Shown piece after piece: positions 54,139 to 64,000 of a stretch of 64,000 nucleotides of DNA. Source of the stretch: CAJBLF01 sp041675025 (GTDB lineage Bacteria > Patescibacteriota > Gracilibacteria > Absconditabacterales > Absconditicoccaceae); the NCBI GenBank assembly GCA_041675025.1, contig JBAYUS010000001.1, forward strand, positions 372,001 through 436,000, given 5' to 3'. The first letter of the stretch is position 1. Each line of letters begins with the position of its first letter. The notes beneath the pieces are model-generated. The model ran no database searches. It was not told where the DNA came from and saw only the letters and a list, made by a program, of their open reading frames with translations. The position numbers were made by a program, and so were the translations under genes.

Positions 54139-55167
54139 ATGAAATTAGATGGAAAAAGTATCCAAGCTGCAATCATGGCACTTGTAGATGATTATAAATT
54201 CGATCCCTACCAAGTTCTTGAGATTGTAAAATCATGAATCAAATCTGGATTTAAAAAAGATTATCCTCAATACAAAAAATCTGACATTATCGTAAACATC
54301 GAAAACGATGGAACAGTAACTATATATAGAGAACTTGAAGTATCTAAAGAAGTTGAAGACGATGAAATTCAAATTACACTTGCTAATGCAAAAAAAATCA
54401 GAAAGGATGTGACTATGTGAGAAAAATTATTGATCAATGTAACTCCTAAAACACTTGAACTTTCAAGAATCGCTGCTCAATCTGCTGGTCAGACTATCAA
54501 ACAAAGTTTGAAAGCCATCGAAAGAGAAAGATTTTACGAGAAATTTCAAAACAAACAGGGAGAATTATTGAAAGCTAGAGTTATTAGAGTACATGCTGAT
54601 AGTATAATCCTTGATATTGAAGGAACGGCTGTAGTATTACAACCAGATGGACAAATTCCAAATAGAATGTATGAACCAGGTGAAGAAATATTTGTACTTT
54701 TGAAACAAATTTCTAAAGGACAAGGTGGTATTGTTCTTGAAATTACTCAATCTACTACTGAATATATCGAAGCTATCTTAAGAAAAATTGTACCAGAACT
54801 CGAAGAAGGTATTGTAGCTATTGAAAAAATCGTGAGAATTCCTGGAAAAAGAACAAAAATCATCGTATATTCCAATGAAGAAAAAGTTGATCCTGTTGGA
54901 GTAATGGTAGGAAGTAGATGAGATAGAATTAATACTGTACTTTCACTTCTTGATGGAGAAAAAATAGATTTCGTTGAAGATAGTGATGATCCAGTTCAAT
55001 TAATCAAAAATTGTCTTAAACCAGCACAAATAGGTAATGTAGAAATTATTGATAACAAAGCTATCGTGACTATGGAAGAAAATCAGAAAGCACTAGCAAT
55101 CGGTAAATGAGCATCTAATGTAAAATTAGCAACTCAACTTACTGGATATCAGATAGAAATTAGATAG
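54139..55167 (+). CDS. nusA: Transcription termination/antitermination factor NusA
   Basis: Binds RNA polymerase and RNA to control pausing and termination. N-terminal domain, an S1 domain (EGTAVVLQPDGQIPNRMYEPGEEIFVLLK), and KH domains (VGVMVGSRGDRI, ALAIGKGASNVKLATQLTGYQIEI) in 342 aa. It lacks the acidic repeats of the gamma-proteobacterial protein, as usual. No rimP or infB lies beside it. Confidence 0.95.
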
Positions 55168-55180
55168 AAATATATTATGA

Positions 55181-55206
55181 AAAATCGCCTTAATTGGTGA
55201 TTTTTT
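55181..55206 (+). terminator. Terminator of nusA
   Basis: AATCGCC/GGTGATT stem (one G-T pair) with a short TTAATT loop and six T residues. Confidence 0.75.
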
Positions 55207-55296
55207 CATTTATTTAAAATAACATAAAAATACTATTTGCAAAAAAGTAGAGTTTTGAATATAATATACATATATTTATTCATATTATACACTATC

Positions 55297-55995
55297 ATGG
55301 GCATAGAACATTATATCATACCAGATTTATCTAGTCCAGAATGACTAGAACAATATCTTAATAATATAAAACATAATGTTGCAGATATTTTAAAATGGAA
55401 AAACCCTGAAACACAAAATCAGGATTCTAAAAACGAATGGTTAGATGAATTTTCTGATATGTTTAAAAAAATAGATAGATTGAAAAACACTACACTTTCA
55501 TCAAAAGATCAAGAGTTTCTTATTCTTATATGAAGATATTATGATATTGTAGCAAACAAACCCGAATTAAAACCTATAGATTATAAAAATTATTTACGCA
55601 TAGTAAGGGATGAATTATGAGTTTTTTATCTTAGCTGTGTATTGGATAATACTTATGATATTACAAAAAACCCACTCAATATTTCTCTTTCAGATATCCT
55701 AAAAGTATGTACCTTTGTGGGTAAAAAATTTAAAGATAAAGATGGAAAAATAGACTGGGAGACATATTTTAACACCTATGGTATGGGAGGTAATTTAAAA
55801 CTTATAGAACTCTTGGAAGATGCCAAGGAAAAGATTCCTCATTTCAAAAAATGATATGTAAATATACCACTCTTACTTAAAATTTTTGATCTCAGTGATG
55901 AGCTCAGTAAGGATGTTTTTGATTATATGCTCTTAAATCATTTATGATATACTAAAGCAGAAATTGTTGCTATCCATAAAAATTATACATGATAA
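55297..55995 (+). CDS. Hypothetical protein, 232 aa
   Basis: Soluble, mixed charge, with several TGA glycines and a final TGA-TAA (Gly then stop). No family recognised. It converges with mutL, with 16 bases between the stop codons. Confidence 0.65.
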
Positions 55996-56011
55996 ATATC
56001 ATGTATCTCAA

Positions 56012-57676
56012 TTATTTGTCGAAAAAAGTATCGATATCTTTTTTTTCTGTTTTTATAAGAAATGGCCTATCATAGTGTCAAAGAAAGAATCAAGGAATAC
56101 TTGCAAATCCATCTTTTATTAAATCAACCATCTCTGTAAATGAAAGTCTATCTCCTGCTTTGATAGAAACCTTACAGGCATGAGTACTAAAAATTTTATC
56201 TAAAATAGTATCAAAAGTAATATTTTCGATATATAAAATCTCATTAAAGACCTTTTCCATATCTATTTTATACATAGAAAATATTTCTGGTACGGAATAT
56301 ATAGCAATCTTATTTTCTCCTATCATTGAAGTATCAAAACCAAGACTACTAATTTTATCAAGTTTATGATCAAGATTGGGGATAATCGCTACTGGAATCG
56401 TAATTGGCTGTAAAAGAATTTCTGATGACGGTGAGCTAGTGGTTTTTACCCATGATTTAATCTTTTCAACAAGTATTCTTTCTGCCAATGCATATTGATC
56501 TATATAATACATTGTATCTTGAGATTCAAGAATAATATATGAATTTCGAATCTGTCCTATAATTTTATACTCCCCTATCTCTTTATCTCGAAGCTGTTCT
56601 TGTTCATTAGATGGAGATCTGATAATTTCAGCTGTATGTTTTATTTCCTCAATATCTGAAACAGATATATTGGATGCCGTAGATATTTTTTGTCATCATA
56701 ATACTTCTTGGATATGAGAATATACTATATCACATACTTTCCTCGCATCAGTAAATTTTACTTCTAATTTTTTTGGATCTCTATTAACATCTACAAAGTT
56801 TGGCTTTGTATCAATCATTAAAATAGCCAATGGATATTCATTGGGTAATAATTTTTTATTATAAACATCTGTAATCACCTTTATAAGGCCCTTATCTTGA
56901 ATTGGTCTTTTGTTGATGTAAATTTTTATATTTTCTGGTGATCAAAACGATACTTGTGTATCTCCTACAACACCAGAAAGCGATATTTCTTCTCCAATAT
57001 ATTGTAACTGTTTACTATGTTTTGATCGATCTTTTTTATAAATATCAGTAATTCTTTCTATTAATGTATCTTTCGGCTGAAGATTAAACACTACTTTATC
57101 GTTTTTTTTGAACACAAAGGTCTTGTTTGGATACATAATAGCAATATCTACAATATAATTGTAACAATAAAAAAATTCTGTCTGTGAAGACTTCAATGAT
57201 TTAAGCTTTTCAGATACATTATAAAATAGATCTTGTACAATTACTATTGTCCCATGAGCGAATCCTACTGGCTGATGTTTGATTATTGGATCCATTCATA
57301 CTTTTGTGATTTTGGTTCCTATTTCACTATATTCAGTTTTTGAAATAATCGTTGTTTTACTGACTTTTGATATATTCGCTAAGGCCTCACCACGAAATCC
57401 GTAACTATTTAAATTAAATAAATCTTGTTCTCCATAGATCTTGGATGTTGTATATCTTTCAAATAAAAAATCCATATCTGAAAGTTCTATTCATGATCCA
57501 TCATCTTCGACACTGATAAATGATTTTCCACCATCGTGAATAGTTATCTGAATTGTATTTGCTCCTGCATCTAAGCTATTTTCTACTAATTCCTTGATAA
57601 CAGTAGCTGGTCTTTCTATAATTTCACCTGTTTTGAGTCTATCGACGAGATATTCTGGAAGTTTGCGTATAGCCAT
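56012..57676 (-). CDS. mutL: DNA mismatch repair protein MutL with altered endonuclease motifs
   Basis: GHKL ATPase N-terminus: MAIRKLPEYLVDRLKTGEIIERPATVIKELVENSLDAGA, VEDDGSGIE, YTTSKIYGEQDLFNLNSYGFRGEALANISKV (ATP lid). C-terminus: DQYALAERILVE stands where endonuclease-type MutL has DQHAxxExxxxE, with His replaced by Tyr; ACKVSIKAGD and GHYDRP stand for the usual ACHxAxxAGD-type and CPHGRP metal-site motifs. The nicking metal site may be weak or lost. 554 aa. No mutS in the window. ATG 57676 gives the classic MAIRKLP start. Confidence 0.93.
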
Positions 57677-57685
57677 ACTATAATA

Positions 57686-57768
57686 CAATTTTAAATTTTA
57701 AATGTTAAGTTTGAAGTTTGAAGTAATTTTCTTTATATTTAGCATTTAGCATTCAACATTTAGCATTT
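57686..57768. repeat. Repeat family D
   Basis: AATTTTAAATTTTAAATGTT and AGCATTTAGCATTCAACATT, as at 15255-15324 and 29571-29610. Confidence 0.5.
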
Positions 57769-57819
57769 TTGTAAGATTTTGGCTTGAATTTTCAACCAAG
57801 AATAACAATACTCTAAACC

Positions 57820-57946
57820 TAATGAACAATTAAAAATTAATAATGAAAAATGTATGAATTGTTTATTTACAAACTATCGTAAATCTACAATAGTCCATCT
57901 TCTTGCAAATCCAGCATTATTCATTATTCACTATTCATTACTCATT
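57820..57946. repeat. Repeat family C, full element
   Basis: Left arm AATGAACAATTAAAAATTAA, centre AAACTATCGTAAATCTACAA, right arm CATTATTCATTATTCACTAT; ends 8 bases before the ATG of the next gene. Confidence 0.8.
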
Positions 57947-57954
57947 CTTTTGTC

Positions 57955-58368
57955 ATGGATTATATACAAGCACTTCTTAGAAGATATCCAAATCGCATAA
58001 AATATGGAATTTTGATCCTAGATATTTTTGCGATGATTATTGCGATTAAAACCTATGTAAATTATGTTTCTATAGAAACAGCAATCGCAGATGCAGTCAT
58101 AGAACAACAGACAAGAACTGATGAACTCAATTTTACGCAGAATTTTTTGGTAAATTATGAAAAATCTGATTATGCTAGATACTTTCTCGAACATGAGAAT
58201 AATATGCTTCTCAAAAATGAATATATTATTAAATTTGAAGAAATGTATCAAAAACAGCGTACAAATACATGAAATACTGCAACATCATTTGTTGATTATC
58301 AAGATAAAAATGTAAATAGTCCCCAAGAATCATGGAAAAAATTTATCCTTGATAAGATCAATAACTAG
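57955..58368 (+). CDS. Membrane-anchored hypothetical protein, 137 aa
   Basis: One membrane helix near residues 17-40 (YGILILDIFAMIIAIKTYV), then a helical, charged soluble part with YARYFLEHENNMLLKNEY. The final part contains one TGA. Resembles small septum/division-type proteins in shape but no family is recognised. Directly after a family C repeat. Confidence 0.6.
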
Positions 58369-58457
58369 AGAATTTGGGTTGAATTATAAGCTTATATGCT
58401 TAAAATAAGCAGTATTGAATACAAAGGTCTTTTTTACCTTGTTTAAAAACACAAACC

Positions 58458-58964
58458 ATGAAAAAAATCATTAGTTTCCTCTCTATTACAGTATTTTCTC
58501 TTTTTATTATCGCTGGTTGCGCAAGCAAAAATAGCATAAAGGTTTGAGATATTATTTCTATCACATATACTGCTACATTTCCTGACGGAAAAATTTTTGA
58601 TCAAAATACCGAACAAACGCCACTTATGTTTACTGTTGGATCAGGTAATATAATTCAATGATTGGATGAAGGTGTTGTCGGTATGAAAATAGGAAGTACT
58701 AAAACTATGACTATCACTCCTGATCAGTGATATGGAAAAATATATGATACAAGTAAAATACAAAAGATTTCTCAACTTATTTTTGATAAACTTAGTATCA
58801 AAATAGAAAATTGAACAACACAAAAACTTGGAGACATCGAAGGAATCGTAAAATGAACAGAAAAAGATGAAGATGGGAATGTTCTAGTCCTCTTTGATAT
58901 CAACCCAAGAGAAACACGAGATGTTTTGAAATATAAAGTTACTATCTTAGCAAAACAAAAATAA
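58458..58964 (+). CDS. FKBP-type peptidyl-prolyl isomerase lipoprotein (SlyD-like), 168 aa
   Basis: Lipobox LFIIAGC (Cys21) and an FKBP domain with VGDIISITYTATFPDGKIFDQ, PLMFTVGSGNIIQGLDEGVVGM and TITPDQGYG, where many core glycines (GL of IIQGLDEG, QGYG) are TGA. A short insert follows, as in SlyD, with a KLGDIEGIVKGTEKD section. Helps fold exported proteins outside the membrane. Confidence 0.9.
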
Positions 58965-58989
58965 TATTTTAATGCCTTAAGAGTATACT

Positions 58990-61194
58990 ATGCAACTCTT
59001 TAAAAGAGTTTTATTGTCCCTTTTCCCTGACGAAATAGTTTCACAAACGATAAACCCTGCAAGTATGTTTATTTCGTTTATTTCAACGAAAGAATTTTTT
59101 TCTGTCATCAATAGAAAAATTGTAGAAAATTATAAACTCAATCTCTTTGATATAACACTTGATCCATTTGAATTTAAAATTGGATTTGGAGAAAATCAAC
59201 CCATTAAGCCAAAAGATATCGATATTTATTATAGTTATTGTGCGACCGCAAATCTCAATGGATATAGATTTTTTTCCCCAGCAAATATTGCCAACAATTT
59301 ATCTTTGGTTGCAGCCCTATATGTAAAGGATATTTTTAGATCATACCCACCTGAATATTATCTTAATTTTTTATATACTATCTATCTTCTTAGTTTTGTC
59401 TTTTTATCAAGGATAAAAATATTTCCCTATAACGATAGAGAAAAAAATTATAATCGATTTGTAGAGACTATGTTTTCATTTTATGAATTCGTTTTTCAGC
59501 AAACAGGAAGCAAAATTGATCCTATCATTATCAAAAAACTTAAAAAAGAATTACTCAATCAAATTGAATTATTTTTCTTACTTTTTGCTACATACAAAAA
59601 CTTTAACACCATTTTCGTTCATCAATATGTTGATGATAAAGACCTTTATGCTTGGTTATTTTATGATGAACTCAAAGGTAACGAAAAAAATATATATGCA
59701 GAATTTATCGCTAATCATAAAGAATACACCAATAAAGAAACTTTCTCTGTTATAGAGACTAAAGTCATGCAATCTATACTTCCTGCTGATATTTTACTCA
59801 GATATCTCTTTATAGATTCAGATATGTTTTTGATTACTGATACGGTGATTTCCAAGATTTTTGACAAAAAAATACTTGATGATTTTACCAAAAGCTTCCG
59901 TAAAGACGATAGTCAATTAGAAAAATTTTTACTCTATATTACTGATTATAGAAACTTCAAAAAAAACTTTTTCTGAGGTGTACAAAAATATATGATTACT
60001 GTTTTTAGAGATCAAGATGCTAAGTGAGATATCGCTAAGGAAGATTTAGATGATCTTATGTCCTCTATCGGAGAAGATGTTGATAATCTTGAAAGTTTTA
60101 AGGTTCCTGAAAGAATCAAAAAAGAATCTAAAATGATGGAAAAACTTCTCAATTTTTATATCACTCTTATAGGTTGATCGCGAGTTTCTAGAGGTGATAG
60201 CTTCTTTCTAAGATTATTTAGAAAACCTATAATCCAAAATATAAGTCAGATAGATGACCAACTAGATGAAAAAAATTATACACTTTTATACTATGGATGA
60301 CTCCTCTATCAATATGGTAAAAATGTATTTTTCTATAAACATACCGCTGAAAATGTAAGAGCATGAAAACAAAAATTTATTTTACCCCACAAAACTAATA
60401 TCAAAAATATTTATTCTAATATAAGCCTTCTTAAGTCTTTTGATGAAACATTTATAGCTACGATTTTACAAGATATTAATCCAAAAGATATAAGACTATA
60501 TATCAAAAATAAAAAAATAATCGAACTTTTCAAATGACTTATAGGACAAGAAATTTCTGTAATGATACAAAAAACAGACAAACAATTTATCGAATCCGTT
60601 TACCAAGATATCTCTAAAAACCTTGAACATCAGAACTTTATAAAAGTTTTGAAAAAAGAACTTACCGAACAAGATATTTATCACATTAAAGAAAACATTT
60701 ATAATCTAGATTTTTGGATTAGTAAAAGGTTTTTTAGAGCGGTTACTGAAAATAAAGTCATTCTTAAAAAAGAATATTCTGACCTTGCAATCTTGGGAAT
60801 ATTTTCAACCATTAGAGAGACGCTCTCCGGATTTCTTATTTATCTCACCTATCTCAGAGATCAAACTACGACAAAAAATACCAATATTGATACTGAATTA
60901 CTCATCAAACTCTATGTCCAAGATATATTAAATATCGATGAATATTACCACAAAAAGATAATACATATCATCAATACCATTCAAGCTGACTTTAATGAAA
61001 TTATCAAACACTGGATTGAAATCGATGATAATAAAGACTATCTTAAAATTGGATATGATAATCGAGTATTTTTCTCTGGGAAGAAAAGCCTTGAAGAAAC
61101 CCAGAAGAAAATTATCAGTGAAGATATTATCTGGTTTAAATGATTTCTTAAAAATATTAGCTATTACAATAAAAGATTTCTGATGCCACAATAG
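58990..61194 (+). CDS. Large hypothetical protein, 734 aa
   Basis: No family recognised. It is rich in Ile, Phe, Tyr and Lys with alternating helical stretches, and no signal peptide. The first part (MQLFKRVLLSLFPDEIVSQTINPAS, then YCATANLNGYRFFSPANIANNLSLVAAL) and the end (about residues 520-734, many helices) show no known motif. Follows the FKBP lipoprotein by 25 bases, suggesting co-transcription. About a dozen TGA codons. Confidence 0.65.
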
Positions 61195-61200
61195 AATACA

Positions 61201-61301
61201 TTAATGAAAAATTAATAATTAATAATGAAAAATGATGGAATCAGATTTATTAATAAAAAAATACCAACATTATTCATTTTTCATTCTTCACTATTCATTA
61301 T
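61201..61301. repeat. Repeat family C
   Basis: Arm AATGAAAAATTAATAATTAA and inverted arm TTATTCATTTTTCATTCTTC; immediately after the 734-aa gene and before nrdR. Confidence 0.75.
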
Positions 61302-61323
61302 TTTTATATTTAATCTGTAAGCT

Positions 61324-61758
61324 ATGAAGTGCCCAAAATGTCAGAGCATGGAGACTAAAGTTATCGACTCAAGAGTAATCGAAGACGGTCAAAGTATTAG
61401 AAGAAGAAGAGAATGTGAATACTGCCAACATAGATTTACAACCTTTGAAAGAAAGGGATTTACAGAATTGGTTGTAATCAAAAAAGATGGCACCAAAGAA
61501 ATGTATGATAGACAAAAGCTCAAAAAGGCACTTTTGCTAGCTTTTGCTAAAAGAGAAATGGATAGAGAACAAATAGAAAATCTTATCAACAATCTAGAAG
61601 CCGAGTGGTCAATTGACAAAAACGCTATTACTTCCAAAGAAATCGGTGATGATGTACTCAGAGCATTAAAAAAAGTAGATCCTGTTGTATATGTAAGATT
61701 TGCTTCCGTATATAAATCTTTTGATAGTATCAAAGACTTTAAGGGTTTTATAGACTAA
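61324..61758 (+). CDS. nrdR: Transcriptional repressor NrdR
   Basis: Zinc-ribbon/ATP-cone repressor of ribonucleotide reductase genes. MKCPKCQSMETKVIDSR and CEYCQHRFTTFER form the zinc ribbon, followed by the ATP cone (VVIKKDGTKEMYDRQKLKKALLLAF) and VYVRFASVYKSFDSIKDF. 144 aa and no TGA codon. It normally binds NrdR boxes upstream of nrd genes, none of which are in the window. Confidence 0.96.
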   Translation: MKCPKCQSMETKVIDSRVIEDGQSIRRRRECEYCQHRFTTFERKGFTELVVIKKDGTKEMYDRQKLKKALLLAFAKREMDREQIENLINNLEAEWSIDKNAITSKEIGDDVLRALKKVDPVVYVRFASVYKSFDSIKDFKGFID

Positions 61759-61773
61759 TTTTACTCCCTAAAT

Positions 61774-61818
61774 CCCTCTAAAATAGAGGGACTTGTCCAC
61801 GCAGGTGGACTTTTTTTT
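61774..61818 (+). terminator. Terminator of nrdR with an extra palindrome
   Basis: GTCCAC/GTGGAC stem (61795-61810) with GCAG loop and eight T residues, preceded by CCCTCTAAAATAGAGGG (61774-61790), a relative of the hairpin at 42642-42662. Confidence 0.75.
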
Positions 61819-61872
61819 ATTTTAAAAAAATCCCCCTTTATTTCAGAGAGACAGGAAGAATTATTTTTGTGT

Positions 61873-62379
61873 TTATTCTGTAAATTCCTTAATGTTTGTA
61901 AAATCTATCTCCTCTCTTGTTTGAGCTAGATCATAGAAAGTATATTCTTGTAACTCTAGATCATGAGCTACACAACAGTCTTTGATGACTGTGATTTTAA
62001 ATTCTCTATCATAGGCATCTTGAATAAAACTTCTTACACATAGATTCGTAAGAATTCCACATACAATAACATGTTTAATTCCCTCTAGTTCTTTTTCTAA
62101 TAAAGTTTTATAAAAAGGACTGATCTTGTTTTTGATGATAACCGTATCCGTATCCTGAAATTTGAGTTCAGGAATGAACTTAGTTTCTGGTCAGAAAAAA
62201 TCTGTTGAATTAGTTTCTCTATGTTTTGTTCGAATTATTTTGAATCCTCTTGTTCTACAGTGATCGATCAGATAATTCACCTTACCAACAACTTCTTGTA
62301 TATCACCTACATAATATTCGCTTTCTGGATTAGTCCATTCACTCTGATAATCTATCAATACTAAAGCTATTTCTGTCAT
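61873..62379 (-). CDS. Isochorismatase-family cysteine hydrolase, 168 aa
   Basis: The catalytic Asp lies in ALVLIDYQSEW, and the catalytic Cys in HVIVCGILTNLCVRSFIQDAYDR, the typical VxGxxTxxCVxxTxxxA pattern. Members include nicotinamidases and other amidases; the exact substrate cannot be read. 168 aa. Stands alone. Confidence 0.85.
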
Positions 62380-62443
62380 ATATATGAATAATAAAATAAA
62401 TTTGTATAATATATACTAATCATTTCATTTTTAAAGTAAAAGC

Positions 62444-62479
62444 AAAAGAGTCAGGAAATTCCAGACTCTTTGTTTTTTT
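62444..62479. terminator. Terminator hairpin
   Basis: AAAGAGTC/GACTCTTT stem with an 11-base loop and T-run, between the isochorismatase-type gene and the 101-aa gene on the same strand. Confidence 0.7.
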
Positions 62480-62534
62480 GTTAGTTTAACTAAGCTACTT
62501 TCTTTTCTTTGGTTGTTTTTTGATTGATTTCAAG

Positions 62535-62840
62535 TTATTTAAAATCAATCAAAGGTTCAACTTTCTTTCGTGTCCATTTTTCTTCAGGATAGTGCTTTTG
62601 TAATAAATCTCTAACAATAGAAATAACGTTATGATGTTTATTACCACATCGACAAGTATCGAATGTAAATAAACATTGATCTTGCCATACAAGATTATTT
62701 GTAGTTATAGAAACTGTTAATTCTATTTGTTCCCCTGTTTTGAGATCCCTAATCTTTTCGAGCAATTTTTTTACTTGCTCATCATCACTAACTTCTTTAA
62801 GTTTTTCGATACCGATTTGTGATTTTTTTTGTTTCATCAT
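62535..62840 (-). CDS. Hypothetical protein with CxC-HH motif, 101 aa
   Basis: Helical, charged N-terminal half (IEKLKEVSDDEQVKKLLEKIRDL), then CLFTFDTCRCGNKHHNVISIVRDLL. Cys-x-Cys-Gly-Asn-Lys-His-His may bind metal. No TGA codon. Not recognised. A run of 14 A residues lies just upstream of the start on the coding strand. A second ATG follows immediately (62837). Confidence 0.6.
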   Translation of the reverse strand: MMKQKKSQIGIEKLKEVSDDEQVKKLLEKIRDLKTGEQIELTVSITTNNLVWQDQCLFTFDTCRCGNKHHNVISIVRDLLQKHYPEEKWTRKKVEPLIDFK

Positions 62841-62930
62841 ACAATTAATTGTTTTTTTATTTTTTTTTTTTTTGCTAAAAATTTAGCAGGTTATTATTAT
62901 CGATTTGCCTTCTAAAGTCAAGTCTTTCGA

Positions 62931-63575
62931 CTATTTACGTCTTTTGTATTTTATAAATTTTATGATCCCCCATATTATTAATATAACTATTATGATAGAT
63001 AATAATAACATTCACCCTATAATATTTCGAAAAATAATATACCATGGTTTTTCGAAAAACACAGTCTTTAATTCTGGTAATACCTTATACGTATGTATTG
63101 TTTCATTAAGTGGGAAACTTTCTAATTTACCAATAGCGAGCGAATATTTTCCTTGATAAGCTGGATTGGCTACCCTAATGATATATATTCCTGATCACAC
63201 CTGTTTCTCTAAACTAGGTCATTGTAAATATGTATCTCCTGCAAATGGTTCAAAAAAATCAGTCCACACAAAAGCTTTTCCGTCTAATCTTGTATAGACA
63301 ATATTATTTCCTTCTATTATATCCACAGTAAAATCAGTTCTACTCCCATATATCTTTGGTACAACGATATTTACATAGAGCAAGAATCCAGTATCAGAAA
63401 TAATTTGATATATATCATCTTGTCCTGATAAAACCCCATAAAATGCTTGCGAAACTTCAGGATTTTGTATATGTATTATCTGTCCTACTGGCTGATCAAA
63501 GACCAATCTCGGCTGATGTGCAAAAGTAACTCCTATGAGTAATAAAGAAAAAATAAGTAGAAAAAATCTTTTCAT
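62931..63575 (-). CDS. Exported, C-terminally membrane-anchored protein, 214 aa
   Basis: Signal peptide (MKRFFLLIFSLLLIGVTFAHQ), a beta-rich extracellular domain of about 150 residues with a jelly-roll-like pattern (FTVDIIEGNNIVYTRLDGKAFVWTDFFEPFAGDTYLQ, GIYIIRVANPAYQGKYSLAIG), then a membrane helix (GGMLLLSIIIVILIIWGIIKF) and a basic end. Looks like a member of the same class of anchored surface proteins as 4811-6661, without clear sequence similarity. Starts 21 bases after the murD stop. Confidence 0.72.
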
Positions 63576-63596
63576 AGCAAAAATAAGCAGGTAAAA

Positions 63597-64000
63597 TTAT
63601 ACTAATTCTTTGATATATTTTTTGAAAAGATCTCATTTTTCTTCAAAATTTTTTCGTACACTATAACTTGGTGATGCTGTAGAAAGCAGACATATCTTAC
63701 CGTTTTTGGTATTTTTATACGCAAATTCTATAGCTTCTTTCATTGATTTTGTAGCAAAAATTTTAATCCACACAACTTCTTTACCTACAGGTATATTTTG
63801 ATTTTTAATTGCATCAGCGATTCTCTCTCCAGAATCAGGAAAGACAACAATATTTCTAATACTTGATTTACGAATACAACTAATTAAATCATTGAATACA
63901 TATCCTCTATCTGTTCATCAAAGAAAAATAGTATCTATTTGATTTCCATATGTTTGTATTGCTTGAATTGTACTTTCTGGTGTCGTAGAAATTGCATCAT
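63597..64000 (-). CDS. murD: UDP-N-acetylmuramoylalanine-D-glutamate ligase, 3' part
   Basis: The frame runs off the right edge; only about 134 C-terminal residues are visible. They fit domain 3 of MurD: a glycine-rich IFLGGTDRGYVFNDL (TGA glycines), VFPDSGERIADAI, and LLSTASPSYSVRKNFEEKGDLFKKY, the terminal MurD block. Adds D-Glu to UDP-MurNAc-Ala in peptidoglycan synthesis, together with murF at 42678. Confidence 0.88.

Noticed and set aside
1..64000. TGA as tryptophan (mycoplasma-type code 4)
   Set aside because: TGG codes the conserved Trp residues, and TGA falls on conserved Gly positions such as HIGH and Walker A.
1..64000. CRISPR arrays or tRNA genes
   Set aside because: No regularly spaced direct repeats, and no cloverleaf with a TTCGA-type T-arm was found by eye; a covariance search could still find a missed tRNA.

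Overview
The window is AT-rich, densely packed bacterial DNA in which TGA is read as glycine. Read with the standard code, nearly every gene breaks into fragments at in-frame TGA codons. Read with TGA = Gly (translation table 25), 64 continuous genes appear, ending only in TAA or TAG. The reassignment is fixed by motifs. The HIGH signature of methionyl-tRNA synthetase is written CAT-ATC-TGA-CAT (30898-30909). The first glycine of the UvrB Walker A motif is TGA (48580-48582). A glycine of the GyrB DSAGGSAKQG motif is TGA (18377-18379). Tryptophan is still TGG. This code is known from Candidatus Absconditabacteria (SR1) and Gracilibacteria (BD1-5/GN02), the most likely source; I cannot choose between them.

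Layout. 1-4.7 kb: a phospholipase-D-like protein (cut by the window edge), an unknown gene, a lytic-transglycosylase-like protein, rsmI, a GIY-YIG nuclease gene set between copies of a dispersed palindrome, a mutY that has lost its Fe-S cysteines, and a DUF1294 membrane protein. 4.8-8.1 kb: a cell-surface locus with two membrane-anchored exported proteins on the minus strand and two secreted paralogues on the plus strand. 8.3-14.2 kb: lepA, a TPR-like protein, a four-helix-bundle gene between copies of a second repeat, and a 601-aa GHMP-kinase-like protein. 14.3-14.6 kb: a GC-richer, strongly folding non-coding segment. 14.7-19 kb: ruvA, rpoD, gyrB. 19.2-23.6 kb: two long overlapping cell-envelope genes (coiled coil; peptidoglycan-binding-like domain) and a small partner. 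23.6-32.4 kb: elp3, then a compact run sod-yraN-ctpA-ferredoxin-sigma factor, HU, a methyltransferase and metG. 32.5-37 kb: a minus-strand group with cysS, a ferric-reductase-like membrane protein, an MFS transporter and a cysteine-tailed thioredoxin-fold protein. 37-42.5 kb: a lipoprotein without any TGA codon, then an ATP-grasp/DUF1704 fusion protein, a GNAT enzyme and a 7TM protein. 42.7-48 kb: murF, an AI-2E-type permease, rnpA, a DUF192 protein, a DUF4230 protein and rplI. 48-58 kb: a C-terminally short uvrB, rimO, an [FeFe]-hydrogenase-type H-cluster domain protein, hemW, nusA and mutL. 58-64 kb: an FKBP lipoprotein, a 734-aa unknown, nrdR, an isochorismatase-type hydrolase, a membrane-anchored exported protein and the 3' end of murD.

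The genes fit a reduced, anaerobic or microaerophilic, host-associated lifestyle: translation, replication and repair, peptidoglycan synthesis and several unknown envelope proteins are present, with no biosynthetic pathway in view. No tRNA, rRNA or CRISPR array was found. At least four families of dispersed short repeats occupy the intergenic gaps. Two of them each flank a small gene (GIY-YIG nuclease; four-helix-bundle protein) at one site and occur without it elsewhere. That pattern resembles an autonomous/non-autonomous element pair and is, with the surface locus and the ATP-grasp/DUF1704 cluster, the most promising lead here.
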